Positions 1-10,334 of a stretch of 49,528 nt of DNA are shown one piece after another. The DNA comes from DASQGA01 sp963722715. Lineage in GTDB: Bacteria; Actinomycetota; Thermoleophilia; Gaiellales; Gaiellaceae. Each line of letters starts with the position of its first letter. Positions within the stretch are counted from its first letter, which is position 1. Made by a program: the position numbers and the translations under genes. A model generated the notes under the pieces. That model had not been told where the DNA came from and ran no database searches. It saw only the letters and a program-made list of their open reading frames with translations. The stretch is taken from the NCBI GenBank assembly GCA_963722715.1, contig CAVROA010000019.1, positions 1 through 49,528 of the forward strand, given 5' to 3'.

Positions 1-3000
1 GCGGGTGGCGATCCCGGAGCCGGCGTCGCTGGCGGTCGAGCTGAGCGTGACGGTGCCGCGCAGGTTGGCGCCCGGATCGTCCAGGCTGGCGCTCGGAGCG
101 GTGTTGTCGACCCGCCGGTTGGCGACCGTGGCCGAGGTGGTCGAGTTGCCGGCGTTGTCGGTGACCGATGACGCGCAGGTCGTAGAGCCCGTCCGTGACG
201 GCGGTCGTGTCGAAGGCGGCCGGAGTCGTCGTCCAGGTGCCCGCTCCCGCGGGCGAGTAGCTGCATAGGCGCGGGAGGCGATCCCGGAGCCGGCGTCGCT
301 GGCGGTCGAGCTGAGCGTGACGGTGCCGCGCAGGTTGGCGCCCGGATCGTCCAGGCGAGGCGGCGGGAGCCGTGTTGTCGACCCGGCGGTTGGTGACCGT
401 GGCCGAGGTGGTCGAGTTGCCGGCGTTGTCGGTGACGATCACGCGCAGGTCGTAGAGGCCGTCCGTGACGCCGGTCGTGTCGAAGGAGGCGCTGTAGGGA
501 GTAGATGTGTCCGTGTCCACTGTCGTCCAGGTGCCGGCTCCTGCAGGCGAGCGCTGGAAAGCGAGCGAGGCCACGCCGCTGCCGCCCGGATCGGAGCCGA
601 GCCGCTCAACGAGACGGTGCCGCGGAGGTTGGCGCCGGGGTCGTCCTGAGTGCCTGTCGTTGCAGCCCGGTCAATGGTCACCTCGTTCGTGTCCGCGTCG
701 GTGTTCGAGCCGAGATCGTAGCGACAGCGCGAAGCGCGCGATTCCCGTCAGCGTCGACGTTCCACTGCGCCTCGTAGGGGACGGTCGTGTCCGTCCCGAG
801 CGAGATCCACGAGCCCGAGGCGCAGCCCGTGGAGACGTTCGAGCAGCGAAGAACTCAACGTTGTCGATGTCCGTGTCAGGGGTAGTAGCGGCGATCGTGA
901 ACGGATCCGGTGCGGCCGCGTTCACGAACGCACCCCGGGGCGGTGATGGTGACGCTCGGAGCGTTGTTGTCGACAAGGACGTTCACGATCGCGGAGGTCT
1001 GCGAGTTTCCGGCGACGTCGCCGGTGACGGCGCGCAAGTCGTAACTGCCGTCGGCGAGCGCGCCGGTCGACCAGTCGACCGAGTACGGAGCACTCGTATC
1101 GGTGTCGATCGCCGTCCACGTCCCCGCGCCTGCAGGCGAACGCTGGAAGATGACCTGCTGGACCCCTGATCCCGCATCGGCGGAGTCCGACGAGACCGCG
1201 GTCAGACCGCTGACGACACTGGCTCCGGCGGGCGCGGTGACGGAGCCGGTCGGGTTGGTGTTGTCGACCCGCCGGTTGGCGACCGTGGCCGAGGTGGTCG
1301 AGTTACCGGCGTTGTCGGTGACGGTCACGCGCAGGTCGTAGAGCCCGTCCGTGACGGCGGTCGTGTCGAAGGCGGCCGGGGTCGTCGTCCAGGTGCCCGC
1401 GCCGGCGGGGGAGTACTGATAGGTGCGGGTGGCGACACCGGAGCCGGCGTCGGAGGCGGTCGAGCTGAGCGTGACGGTGGCGCGCAGGTTGGCGCCCGGA
1501 TCGTCCAGGCTGGCGGTCGGGAGCGGTGTTGTCGACCCGGCGGTTCGCGACCGTGGCCGAGGTGGTCGAGTTGCCGGCGATGTCGGTGACGATGACGCGC
1601 AGGTCGTAGAGCCCGTCCGTGACGCCGGTCGTGTCGAAGGCGGCCGGGGTCGTCGTCCAGGTGCCTGCGCCGGCGGGCGAGTACTGATAGGTGCGGGAGG
1701 CGACCCCGGAGCCGGCGTCGCAGGCGGTCGAGCTGAGGGTGACGGTGGCGCGCAGGTTGGCGCCCGGATCGTCCAGCGTGGCGCTGGGAGCGGTGTTGTC
1801 GACCCGGCGGTTGGCGACCGTGGCCGAGGTGGTCGAGTTACCGGCGTTATCGGTGACGATCACGCGCAGGTCGTAGAGGCCGTCCGTGACGCCGGTCGTG
1901 TCGAAGGCGGCCGGGGTGGCGCTCCAAGTCCCTGCTCCCGCGGGCGAATACTATAGGCGCGGGAGGCGACCCCGGATCCACCTGGGTCGGAGGCGGTCGA
2001 AGTCAGCGTCACGGTGGCGCGCAGGTTGGCGCCCGGGTCGTCGAGCGTGGCGTTCGGCGCCGTGTTGTCGACCCGGCGGTTCGCGACGAGCGCCGAGATT
2101 GTCGTGTTGCCGGCCACGTCGGTTGCGACCGCACGCAGGTCGTAGAGCCCATCGGAGACCCCGGTCGTGTCGAAGGAGACCGAATAGGGCGAGCTCGTGT
2201 CCGTGTCATTGTCGTCCAGCTGCCACCGCCTGCGGGCGAGCGCTGGAAGGTGAGCGAGGCCACACCGGAGCCGCCCGGATCGGAGCCGGAGCCCGTCAGC
2301 GAGACGGTGCCGCGGAGGTTGGCGCCCGGATCGTCCAGGGAGGCAGTCGGAGCCGTGTTGTCGACTTCGACCGTGATGCTTCCGGAGGTGAAGGAGTTGC
2401 CGGCCGCGTCCGTCGTCTGTGCGCGGAGGTCATAGTCGCCGTCGGTGACTCCGCCGGTCATCCAGTCGACCGAGTACGGGGCGCTCGAGTCAGTGTCGAT
2501 CGTCGTCCACGTCCCCGCTCCTGTGGGCGATCGCTGGAACACAACCTGGGCGACGCCCGAGACCGAATCGGCCGAGTTCGAAGCGACGGCGGCCGTTCCG
2601 GACAGCGACGCGCCGCCGGCGGGCGAGGTCAGTGAGCCGGTCGGGTCGCTGTTATCGACCTTGATCGTCTGCTTGGCCGAGTCGAGCGTGTTTCCGGCAG
2701 CATCCGTCGCGCGGGCGAGAACCTGGTAGTCGCCATCCGCCGGCTGAGAGTTCCAGGTGACCGAGTACGAGGGGCCGGTGGAGCTCGAGCCGACGAGCGT
2801 CGAAGGGCTGCACGACGTTCCGGTGCAGCGGTAGTAGGCGACGGTCGCGACACCGGAGGTCGCATCGGCGGCACTCCCGGAGAGGACCTGGCCGTTCCGG
2901 ATCGCCGCGGGGAGGACGTCGAGAGTCGAGGAGCTCGGGTTCGTAGCGTCGATCCGGATCTGAGACGCACCGGTTTGCACGGCTTCCGCGTTGCCGACCC

Positions 3001-6000
3001 GGTCGACCGAGAAATACTTGATCGTGTAGACGCCGTCGGCGCTGAGCGGAATCGAGGTGCCCTGCGTTGAGCTCGTGTCAGGCGTCGAGCCGTCGGTCGT
3101 GTAGTAGGTCGTCAAGACCCCAGCGCCGGCGTCCGACGGTGTCAGCGTCACCGTTTGGGCGGATGTCTTCCAGCCGGAGCCGATCGAAGCCGTGTCGTCG
3201 CCCGTCGAAGGCGCGCCCGAGTCGGCTACGAGCCCGAAGCTCGTTCCGCTGCCGGTCGCGCTGGCGTTGTTCGTTGCCGTGACGGAGCCCGTAGGCGAGC
3301 CCGCGGTCGTGTTCGTCCACGTATAGGTGTCCGAGTACGGGGAGCTCACGTCGTTTCCGCCGCCGCCCGAGACTCCTGCCACAGCGGGGAACGAGACGTG
3401 CTTGATGTCGGTCTCCGTGTCGGAGGCCGTCGCCGTGACCGTGAACGAGCCGCCGTTGGCACCCGGGCGGTAGTAGACGTCTGTGCCGGAGACGTGCTGG
3501 TCGGGGTCGGCGGGGCTCTCGGCGAGCGAGAGGCCGGGCGCGGTCGGGTTCGAGGTGTCGACCTTGGCAGCCGCGGAGACCGCGGATGCCGCGGACTGGT
3601 TTCCGACCTTGTCCGAGAGCAGGTAGCGGTAGCGGTAGCACTTGGCGGTCGCGACCGTCGTATCGGCGCCGCCCGAGAGCGTCACCGTCGACCAGGAGCC
3701 CGACCAGTTCGTGCAGCCGTCGGCGGCGAGGTCGCCGGACTCGCGCTCGACGACCCTGGTGGCCGTGTCGATTCCGGAGCCCGTATCTGAGCCGTCGACG
3801 AGTGTGAGCGGCACGGAGAGGCTCGTGTAGTAGGGCGTTCCCGCGCCTGCGAGCGAGACGGAGTGGCCAGTTGGCGCGCTGGAGTCGGCTGCGATCGTGA
3901 CGGTGTCGTTCGCGGTTCGGCCCGCCTTGTCGGTCGCCGTGATCGTCCGCGCGCCCGGTGCGGTCGCGCCGGCCGTCCACGCGTAGTCGACCGGGGAGGC
4001 GTAGGGGCTAGAAGGATCGCTGCCGCCCGTCGAGCCCGTCCAGCCCGATACCGCCGAGACGTTCGGGAACGCGACTCCGGTGACCGCGGTCTCAACATCG
4101 CTTGCCGTTGCGTTCAGCGTGAAGCTGCCGGCGCCGCCGGGGCGGAAGTAGTGGGTCTTCGTCGCCCCGTCGTAGTACTGCGCCGCGAGGCCGGTGACTT
4201 CCGTCGGGCTGCTGACGGATACGCTCGGGTCGCCCGTGTCGACCTTCGCGTCGGCGGAGGTCGCTGAGACCGCCGACTGGTTGCCGACGTTGTCGGAGAT
4301 CGAGAAGCGGTAGCGGTAGCACTTGCCGGAGGCGACCGTGGTGTCGGCGCCGCCCGAGAGGGTGACCGTCGACCAGGAGCCCGACCAGTTCGTACAGGCG
4401 TCGGCCGCGAGGTCGCCCGACTCGCGCTCGACGAGGCGCGAAGCGGTGTCGAGGCCGGACCCGGCGCCGTCTCCTCCATCAACCAGCGTCAGCGGAACGG
4501 ACAGGGAGCCGTAGTAGGGCGCTCCCGCGCCAGCAAGGGAGACCGAGTGGCCCGTGGGTGCGGCCGTGTCCGACGTGAGCGTGAAGCTCGTCCCCGAGCC
4601 GGCGACGCTCGCGTTGTTCGTCGCGGTCACCGAGCCCGTCGGGGAGCCGCTCGTCGTGTTCGACCAGGAGTACGTGTCCTCGTAGGGGGAGCCCGTGTCG
4701 TTGGTGCCCCCGCCGGTGAGGCCGGCCACGCTCGGGAAGCCGAGGTGCTTGATGCCGGTCTCGGAGTCTGCCGGCCCGGTCGCGGTGACCTTGAAGGAGC
4801 CGCCGGCCGCGCCGCCCTTGTAGAAGAGAGTCGTGCCCGAGACGTGCTGGTTCGCGCTCGCCGGGTTCTCCGAAAGCGTCAGGCTCGGAGCGGGAGTCGG
4901 GGCCGACGTGTCGACCTTTGCGGCCGCTGAGGTGGCGGAGGCAGCCGACTGGTTGGCGACGTTGTCCGAGATCTTGTACCGGTACCGGTAGCACTTGGCG
5001 GTCGCGACCGTTGTGTCGGCGCCGCCCGAGAGTGTGACCGTCGACCACGACCCGGACCAGTTCGTGCAAGCGTCGGCGGCGAGGTCACCGGATTCACGTT
5101 CGACCAGCCGCGTGCTCGTGTCGAGCCCCGAGCCCGTGCCGTCGTTCCCGTCCACGAGGGTGAGCGGAACTGAGAGGGTCGTGTAGTAGGGCGCGCCCGC
5201 TCCTCCGAGCGTGACCGAGTGCCCCGTCGGAGCCGCAGTGTCCTTCTTGATCGTCAGGGTCGTCTGCGTTTGCTGCTGCGCCAGGTCTTCCTCGGTGATC
5301 GTCTGCCCGCCCGGCTCGGTCGTGCTCGAGGTCGTCCAGGCGTAGGTGTTCGAGGTGAAGGGGGCGGCCGTGTCCGTCTTGACTGTGTGGGTGAAGGCGC
5401 CGGAGTCGAGACTGACCGCGGGGAAGACCACCGAGTAAGGGCCCGAGCCCGAGTCCGTGATCGCGTCGGTGACGACGAAGTCACCCGCGGTGGCGGGGTT
5501 GTAGTAGACGGTGCTAGTCCCATCGAAGTACTGCCGGCCGGGGTTCGTGCCCTCGGCGACGGAGAAGCTCGTGTGCGTCGGGCCGGCGTCGTCTGCAGCC
5601 GGGTGAGCGATCTGGGCGACCCCGTCGTTGACGTGGAAGTCGAGCTGGCGTCGGGCGGCTTGCGGTGCGGTGATCCCGCCGGTTTGATGGCGCCAGTAGT
5701 CGACGAAGAGGGTCTCGCCTGCAGCAAGCGAGAACTTCGGGAGCGTGTACGACACGTTCGTCGTGACCGGGGTGACGACACTTCGGAGGTCCTGGGCGAG
5801 GGGGTCGTCGGTAGGCGTAAGGATCGTCCCGGTCGGTGTGAAGACTCCGCCCGAGATCGTGCCCTTGAAGACCCCCACGGTCAGGACTGCGGTGCCGGCA
5901 ACCAGCGTCGCATTCGGAATGTCCGTCTGAACCGTGAAGGTCCAGGTGCCCGCTGGGAAGCCGGTTGCGCCACCGGCGGGGTCGACGAGCCAGCCCTTTC

Positions 6001-6901
6001 CGTCCGTCGTTGTCGGGAGCGTGGCTTGCTGAGCGGTGACGGAGAGGGCCGGATCCCATGCATACCAACCGACCGCTGCGCTCGCCGGGATGTTGTTCGT
6101 CGTGATGTCGACAGTGCCCGTGCCCGAATCAAGATCCCACGAGCCGGTGACGCCCGTCGCGCTGTTCCGGAGCTCGAGCGGCGTCGGGTAGTTGGCGGCG
6201 GGATCGATGACGTAGGGGAGAGGCAGTTTGCTGTCGTCCAGCCGAAGCCCGAGCCACCAGCCCTCGCGGTCGTGGACGAGCGACCAGCGGAGTCCTGCCG
6301 GCGTGATCTCTCGCCCGGAAGCGTCGAGGATCGCGACCGGGTGGATGCTGATTGCGGACTGACCGCGAAGGCCGACGAACCGGACGCCACCGCTCGCTTC
6401 GAGCCGCGGCCGGAGGCCCGCCGCATCCAGGCGCCAGCGCCAGTTTCGAACGCCCTGGTGGCGAACGACCGTGAGGTAGAGCTCCGTCTTGTCCGGCTGA
6501 ACGGTGATCGTCTCGTGCCCGAAGGGCGTCCGCCTGCTGGCGCCGTTCTCGAACGCAGTCCAGCCGGCCGTTCCGCTGCCCTCGCCGGTCACCGAGACCG
6601 AGGCACCGGCCCGGTGGACCGTGTAGCCGGCCGGGTCTACGTCAACCTGGACACCGGGTGCGGGCTTGTGCACCGTCGCGTCCGTCTCTCCCTGCGGGGA
6701 GCCGAGAGCGCTGGTCAGGAACTCGGGGATACTGGCGACCCGCTCCGACGATCCGGTCAGCTGCAGTGCAGCGAAGAATGTCGCCGCGATCAGAGCGAGG
6801 AGAACGACCACGCTTTCCGACGTGGGAGACCACGCAGAGGCCAGGCGGCCGGCCGTAGCCGGGCGCCTTCCCGAACGCCGCAGTCTTGGAAAGTTGGTCA
6901 T
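1..6901 (-). CDS. Giant repeat-rich cell-surface protein (C-terminus cut by window edge, frameshifted)
   Basis: An open frame of more than 1600 codons runs from 6901 to about 2210, and the same coding pattern continues to base 1 only by switching frame many times. I start it at ATG 6901, just after a GAGGAGG ribosome site; a longer form would begin at 6979. A hydrophobic segment near residues 30-50 should be a membrane anchor or uncleaved signal. A non-repetitive N-terminal region of about 500 residues contains the motif LPYVIDPA. Repeats follow: type A (motif LVERESGDLAADAC, two Cys), type B (motif SPTGSVTATNNAS) and Ig-like type C (motifs DNTAP, DDPGANLR, GLYDLR, TDNAGN), plus one chitobiase-C-like module (YYTTDGSTP). 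The architecture suggests an extracellular adhesin or stalk-like protein. No enzyme domain was recognised and the function is unknown. Confidence 0.8.
30..2420. repeat. Tandem repeats encoding Ig-like modules
   Basis: Nearly identical DNA units of about 270-290 bases recur. A marker is the minus-strand segment encoding DDPGANLR, seen near 58, 338, 626, 1480, 1750, 2020 and 2311. Each unit encodes one Ig-like module of about 90-96 residues. The near identity suggests recent duplication or gene conversion and makes this stretch prone to misassembly. Almost every unit boundary here also carries a reading-frame change. Confidence 0.8.
3190..5235 (-). repeat. Alternating A-B repeat block inside the surface protein
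   Basis: In coding order the modules alternate: A about 5235-4905, B about 4895-4570, A about 4560-4230, a diverged B about 4225-3890, A about 3885-3560, B about 3550-3190. The A modules carry PTGHSVSLAGAG, LVERESGDLAAD and a KCYRYRY motif with two conserved cysteines that could form a disulfide. The A+B pair is the duplicated unit, about 660 bases. This block is in one intact frame, unlike the type C repeats downstream. Confidence 0.7.
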
Positions 6902-7135
6902 GTGCCTCCTCGCACGGCTTTGCGCGCGCGATAAAGGCTTGATCGGTGTTTCCGCCGCGGGACTCGAACGGAATACCACTTGAAAGTCGTAGAAGCGGCC
7001 CTAAGATCCCCCGATTGAGTGACGGGCGACCACACGGTCCGGGTGACGGCGCGTACCATGCCCGTCTTTTTTCCTGGGTCTACGCGGTTCTCGAAGGAGT
7101 GACTCAACCTCAGGTCGACAGTTAGGCATCGCTGT

Positions 7136-7164
7136 TTCGACACCGGGGAAGACGTGCGTACAAT
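7136..7164 (+). promoter_or_regulatory. Promoter of the acyl-CoA mutase gene, probably leaderless
   Basis: A -35 like TTCGAC (7136-7141) and a -10 TACAAT (7159-7164) are separated by exactly 17 bases. The expected transcription start about 7 bases downstream falls on the ATG at 7172, and no Shine-Dalgarno sequence is present, so the transcript is probably leaderless. Confidence 0.6.
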
Positions 7165-7171
7165 CCCGCCC

Positions 7172-8836
7172 ATGGCGACGACCGAGGACCGTCGGCGGGC
7201 GGATGCGACCGCCGAGTGGCGACGCGAGCTCTACGAGGAGAAGCCCGAGCGGGAGGCGCTGTTCTCGACCATGTCCGGCGTCGCCGTGGAACCGCTGTAC
7301 ACACCCGACAACGCCGTGATCGACTACGACCGTGACCTCGGCTTTCCCGGCGTTTTCCCGTATACGCGGGGGGTCTATCCGTCGATGTACCGCGGTCGTC
7401 TCTGGACGATGCGTCAGTTCGCCGGCTTCGGCATGGCCGAGGAGACCAACGCCCGCTTCAGATACCTCCTCGAGCACGGGCAGACGGGGCTCTCGACGGC
7501 CTTCGACATGCCGACGCTCATGGGCTACGACTCCGACCATCCGAAGTCGCTCGGCGAGGTCGGTCGCGAGGGCGTCGCCGTCGACTCGCTCGAAGACATG
7601 GAGCTTCTCTTCGACGGCATCCCGCTCGACAAGGTCTCCACGTCGATGACCATCAACGGGCCGGCCGCGATGCTCCTCGGCTTCTATGTCTGCGTCGCGG
7701 ACGAGCAGGGCGTGCCGCACGATCGCCTCCGCGGGACGATCCAGACGGACATCCTCAAGGAGTACATCGCGCAGAAGGAGTGGATCTTCCCGCCCGAGCC
7801 GTCGATGCGCCTCTGCGTCGACATGATCGAGTTCTGCGCCCGCGAGGTGCCTCAGTGGCATCCGATCTCCATCTCCGGCTACCACATCCGTGAGGCCGGC
7901 TCGTCCGCCGCCCAGGAGCTCGCCTTCACGCTCGCCGACGGCTTCGCCTACGTCGAGGCGGCGATGGAGCGCGGCCTCGACGTGGACGACTTCGCCCCGC
8001 GCCTCTCCTTCTTCTTCAACGCCCACATCGACTTCTTCGAGGAGGTCGCGAAGTACCGTGCCGCCCGCCGGATCTGGGCGCGCGAGCTCCGCGACCGTTA
8101 CGGGGCCAAGAATCCTCGCTCGTGGCTGATGCGCTTCCACGCGCAGACCGCCGGCGTCTCACTGACGGCGCAGCAGCCCCAGGTGAACATCGTCCGAACT
8201 GCGCTCGAGGCCCTCGCAGCTGTCATGGGAGGCTGCCAGTCCCTCCACACGAACTCCTTCGACGAGGCCCTTGCCCTGCCGACCGAGCACGCCGTCAAGA
8301 TTGCGCTACGCACGCAACAGGTCATCGCGCACGAGACGGGAGTGGCGAGCTCGATCGATCCGCTCGGCGGCTCCTACTTCGTCGAGGAGTTGACGAACCG
8401 GCTCGAGCAGGAGGCCCTCGACTACTTCGAGCGCATCCGTGAGCTCGGCGGAGTCATCCCGGCGATCAAGGAGAATTTCTTCCAGCGTGAGATCGCGGAG
8501 GCGTCGTTTCGGTTTCAGCGCGAGGTGGAGGCGGGGGAGCGGGTGATCGTGGGCGTCAACCGCTACGAGGACGCGGGCGAGGAGGACATCGATCTCCTCC
8601 ACATCGATCCTGCGCTCGAGCAGAAGCAGATCGAGCGCGTCACCGCGCTCCGGGCACGGCGCGAAAGCGGCGCCGCCGAGGAGGCGCTCGCTCGGCTCAA
8701 GCGCGACGCCGCTCGCGACGATGTGAACCTCATGCCGGCGATCATCGAGGCCTCGAAGGCCTACGTCACGATGGGCGAGATGTGCGACGCCCTCCGAGAG
8801 GTATGGGGCACATGGCGCGAGACCCCGGTCTTCTGA
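7172..8836 (+). CDS. Acyl-CoA mutase large subunit (isobutyryl-CoA mutase-like)
   Basis: This 554-residue protein is the catalytic subunit of a coenzyme B12-dependent acyl-CoA mutase, the type whose cobalamin domain is a separate polypeptide. Family signatures include TRGVYPSMYRG, FDMPTLMGYDSD, SISGYHIREAG, LTAQQPQ and SLHTNSFDEA. Residues known to set specificity read F83 (in RQFAGFG) and Q201 (in YIAQKEWIF). These match isobutyryl-CoA mutase (Phe, Gln) rather than methylmalonyl-CoA mutase (Tyr, Arg). I start at ATG 7172 because of the promoter placement. The cobalamin subunit at 18147 is the likely partner. The ABC exporter ATPase begins inside the 3' end of this gene, so co-transcription is likely. 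The exact substrate is not proven by sequence. Confidence 0.88.
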   Translation: MATTEDRRRADATAEWRRELYEEKPEREALFSTMSGVAVEPLYTPDNAVIDYDRDLGFPGVFPYTRGVYPSMYRGRLWTMRQFAGFGMAEETNARFRYLLEHGQTGLSTAFDMPTLMGYDSDHPKSLGEVGREGVAVDSLEDMELLFDGIPLDKVSTSMTINGPAAMLLGFYVCVADEQGVPHDRLRGTIQTDILKEYIAQKEWIFPPEPSMRLCVDMIEFCAREVPQWHPISISGYHIREAGSSAAQELAFTLADGFAYVEAAMERGLDVDDFAPRLSFFFNAHIDFFEEVAKYRAARRIWARELRDRYGAKNPRSWLMRFHAQTAGVSLTAQQPQVNIVRTALEALAAVMGGCQSLHTNSFDEALALPTEHAVKIALRTQQVIAHETGVASSIDPLGGSYFVEELTNRLEQEALDYFERIRELGGVIPAIKENFFQREIAEASFRFQREVEAGERVIVGVNRYEDAGEEDIDLLHIDPALEQKQIERVTALRARRESGAAEEALARLKRDAARDDVNLMPAIIEASKAYVTMGEMCDALREVWGTWRETPVF

Positions 8837-9529
8837 CGGGGTCTGAGTTGGCGGCTACCCGCCCCGAAGAACTGTCGACCTCCACGCGCGATCAGGCGGT
8901 GCAGCACTCCCGTGCAGTAGTCGAGATCACCGGGCTCGGACGACGGTTCGGCGATCACGAGGTGGTGAGCTCGCTCGACCTGTCGCTCGCGCCCGGCGAG
9001 CGCGTCGCCTTCTGGGGACCGAACGGATCGGGCAAGAGCACTGTGCTCCGTTGCATCGCGGGCACGCTCTTTCCTTCGCGCGGCCGGGATCCTCGTGAAC
9101 GGTTTTCCGGCCGGAACCCTCGAGGCCCGCCGGGCGGTGGGTGCCTCCCTCGCGCAGGAGCGGTCCTTCTACCTTCGGCTGACCGGACACGTGAACCTGC
9201 TTTTCTTCGCCCGTCTGCACTCCGCTTCCGAGCGCGAAGCAGAACGTCGCGTGCGCGCGCTCGAGGAGGAGCTCGAGCTCGAAGACATCGCCGCCGAACG
9301 CATGGACCGCTGCTCGACCGGCATGGTGCAGCAGCTCGGGTTTGCCCGGGCGCTTCTCGGCAATCCCGCAGTGGTCCTGCTCGACGAGCCCACGCGGTCG
9401 CTCGACGAGGATGCCCGCGGGCGCCTCTGGGCCGCGCTCGAACGCCGCCCGCGGTCGCCACGCTTGATCGCGACGCACCTGAAGGAGGATCTCGACCGCT
9501 GTGACTGGCGCATCGTCTTTCCCTGTTAG
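8803..9529 (+). CDS. ABC transporter ATP-binding protein, one frameshift
   Basis: This is the ATPase of an ABC-2 type exporter. Walker A (GPNGSGKST) lies in the first frame. The rest, with a degenerate signature (STGMVQQ) and Walker B (VVLLDEP), lies in the next frame from about 9085. Removing one C near 9080-9085 (around gcggccggg) joins the halves into the expected fold with ILVNG after the Walker A region, so a one-base insertion, real or error, is the simplest reading. The start is uncertain: ATG 8803 overlaps the mutase gene, and GTG 8899 is an alternative. The permease follows 4 bases after the stop. With the permease and the RiPP genes it may form a peptide exporter; the substrate is inferred from neighbours only. 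Confidence 0.75.
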
Positions 9530-9533
9530 CCGG

Positions 9534-10334
9534 GTGTCGCCACGAGCGGTGCTCGCCCTCGCCCGTCGCGACTACGCGATGGTCCGGACGTATCGGCTCG
9601 GGTTCGCGCTCGACTTCGCATTCGGCTTTGCGAACCTCGTCGTCTTCTACTTCATCTCACGCACGGTCCAGGGGGTCGAGGATCTCGACCGGCTCGGAGG
9701 CGCCCCGTCGTATTTCGCGTACGTGGCCGTCGGGATTGCGCTTTCCGCTGTGATCAGTGCGGCCAGCGCGGGTCTCGCCCAGCGGCTCCGAGACGAGCAA
9801 TTGAGCGGCACGCTCGAGATGCTCGTCGTCCAGCCGATCAGATTGACCGAGCTCGCCGCCGGGCTCGCGGCATATCCGTTCCTCTTCGCGACGTTTCGGG
9901 CCGCGTTCTACATCCTTGTCGGCGGAGGCCTGCTTGGTCTCAGCTTCAGCCAGACGAGCTGGATCGGCTTCCTCGTCGTGCTACTGGCGGCGTCCGCCGC
10001 CTTCTCGGGGCTCGGCATCTTGCTCGGCGCACTCGTCCTCGTGGTCAAGCGGGGGACCGCGCTCGTCGGGCTCTTGATCTTCGTCCTCGGGGCCCTGAGC
10101 GGCGCCTTCTTCCCGATCTCCGTGCTTCCGGACTGGCTCGAGGCGATCGGTCGGCTTCTCCCGACGAGCTACGCCTTCTCGGGGCTTCGCAACGCGATCT
10201 TTCTCGGCGAGGACTGGGCTACCTCGGCACTCATCCTCATTGTGTTCGCAGTGGTCACAGTTCCGCTGGCGCTCGTGGCCTTCCGATTGGCTCTCGACCA
10301 TACGCGGAAAGCGGGCACACTCAACCAGTACTGA
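9534..10334 (+). CDS. ABC-2 type transporter permease
   Basis: This protein of about 266 residues has roughly six hydrophobic segments, typical of ABC-2 exporter permeases, for example around LGFALDFAFGFANLVVFYF, a Gly-rich segment (FSGLGILLGALVLV) and a segment near SGAFFPISVLP. GTG 9534 lies just after the ATPase stop; GTG 9501 would give a longer form overlapping it. Its stop overlaps the start of the next gene (TGATG at 10332-10336), so ATPase, permease and nucleotidyltransferase form one operon. The substrate could be the RiPP product made by the convergent genes, but nothing in the protein proves this. Confidence 0.8.
   Translation: MSPRAVLALARRDYAMVRTYRLGFALDFAFGFANLVVFYFISRTVQGVEDLDRLGGAPSYFAYVAVGIALSAVISAASAGLAQRLRDEQLSGTLEMLVVQPIRLTELAAGLAAYPFLFATFRAAFYILVGGGLLGLSFSQTSWIGFLVVLLAASAAFSGLGILLGALVLVVKRGTALVGLLIFVLGALSGAFFPISVLPDWLEAIGRLLPTSYAFSGLRNAIFLGEDWATSALILIVFAVVTVPLALVAFRLALDHTRKAGTLNQY

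Noticed and set aside
5219..6934. A 571-codon plus-strand frame opposite the surface-protein N-terminal region.
   Set aside because: Arg/Gly/Val-rich with no motif; the minus strand has a membrane segment, a ribosome site and repeat modules.
6901..7020. Sequence upstream of the surface-protein start with CGCAAAGCC, which recalls part of a cyclic di-GMP riboswitch.
   Set aside because: The remaining conserved stems of that riboswitch are not present before the start codon; one short match is not enough.
7001..8140. A 379-codon minus-strand frame opposite the mutase gene.
   Set aside because: It is antisense to a highly conserved enzyme and has no recognisable domain.
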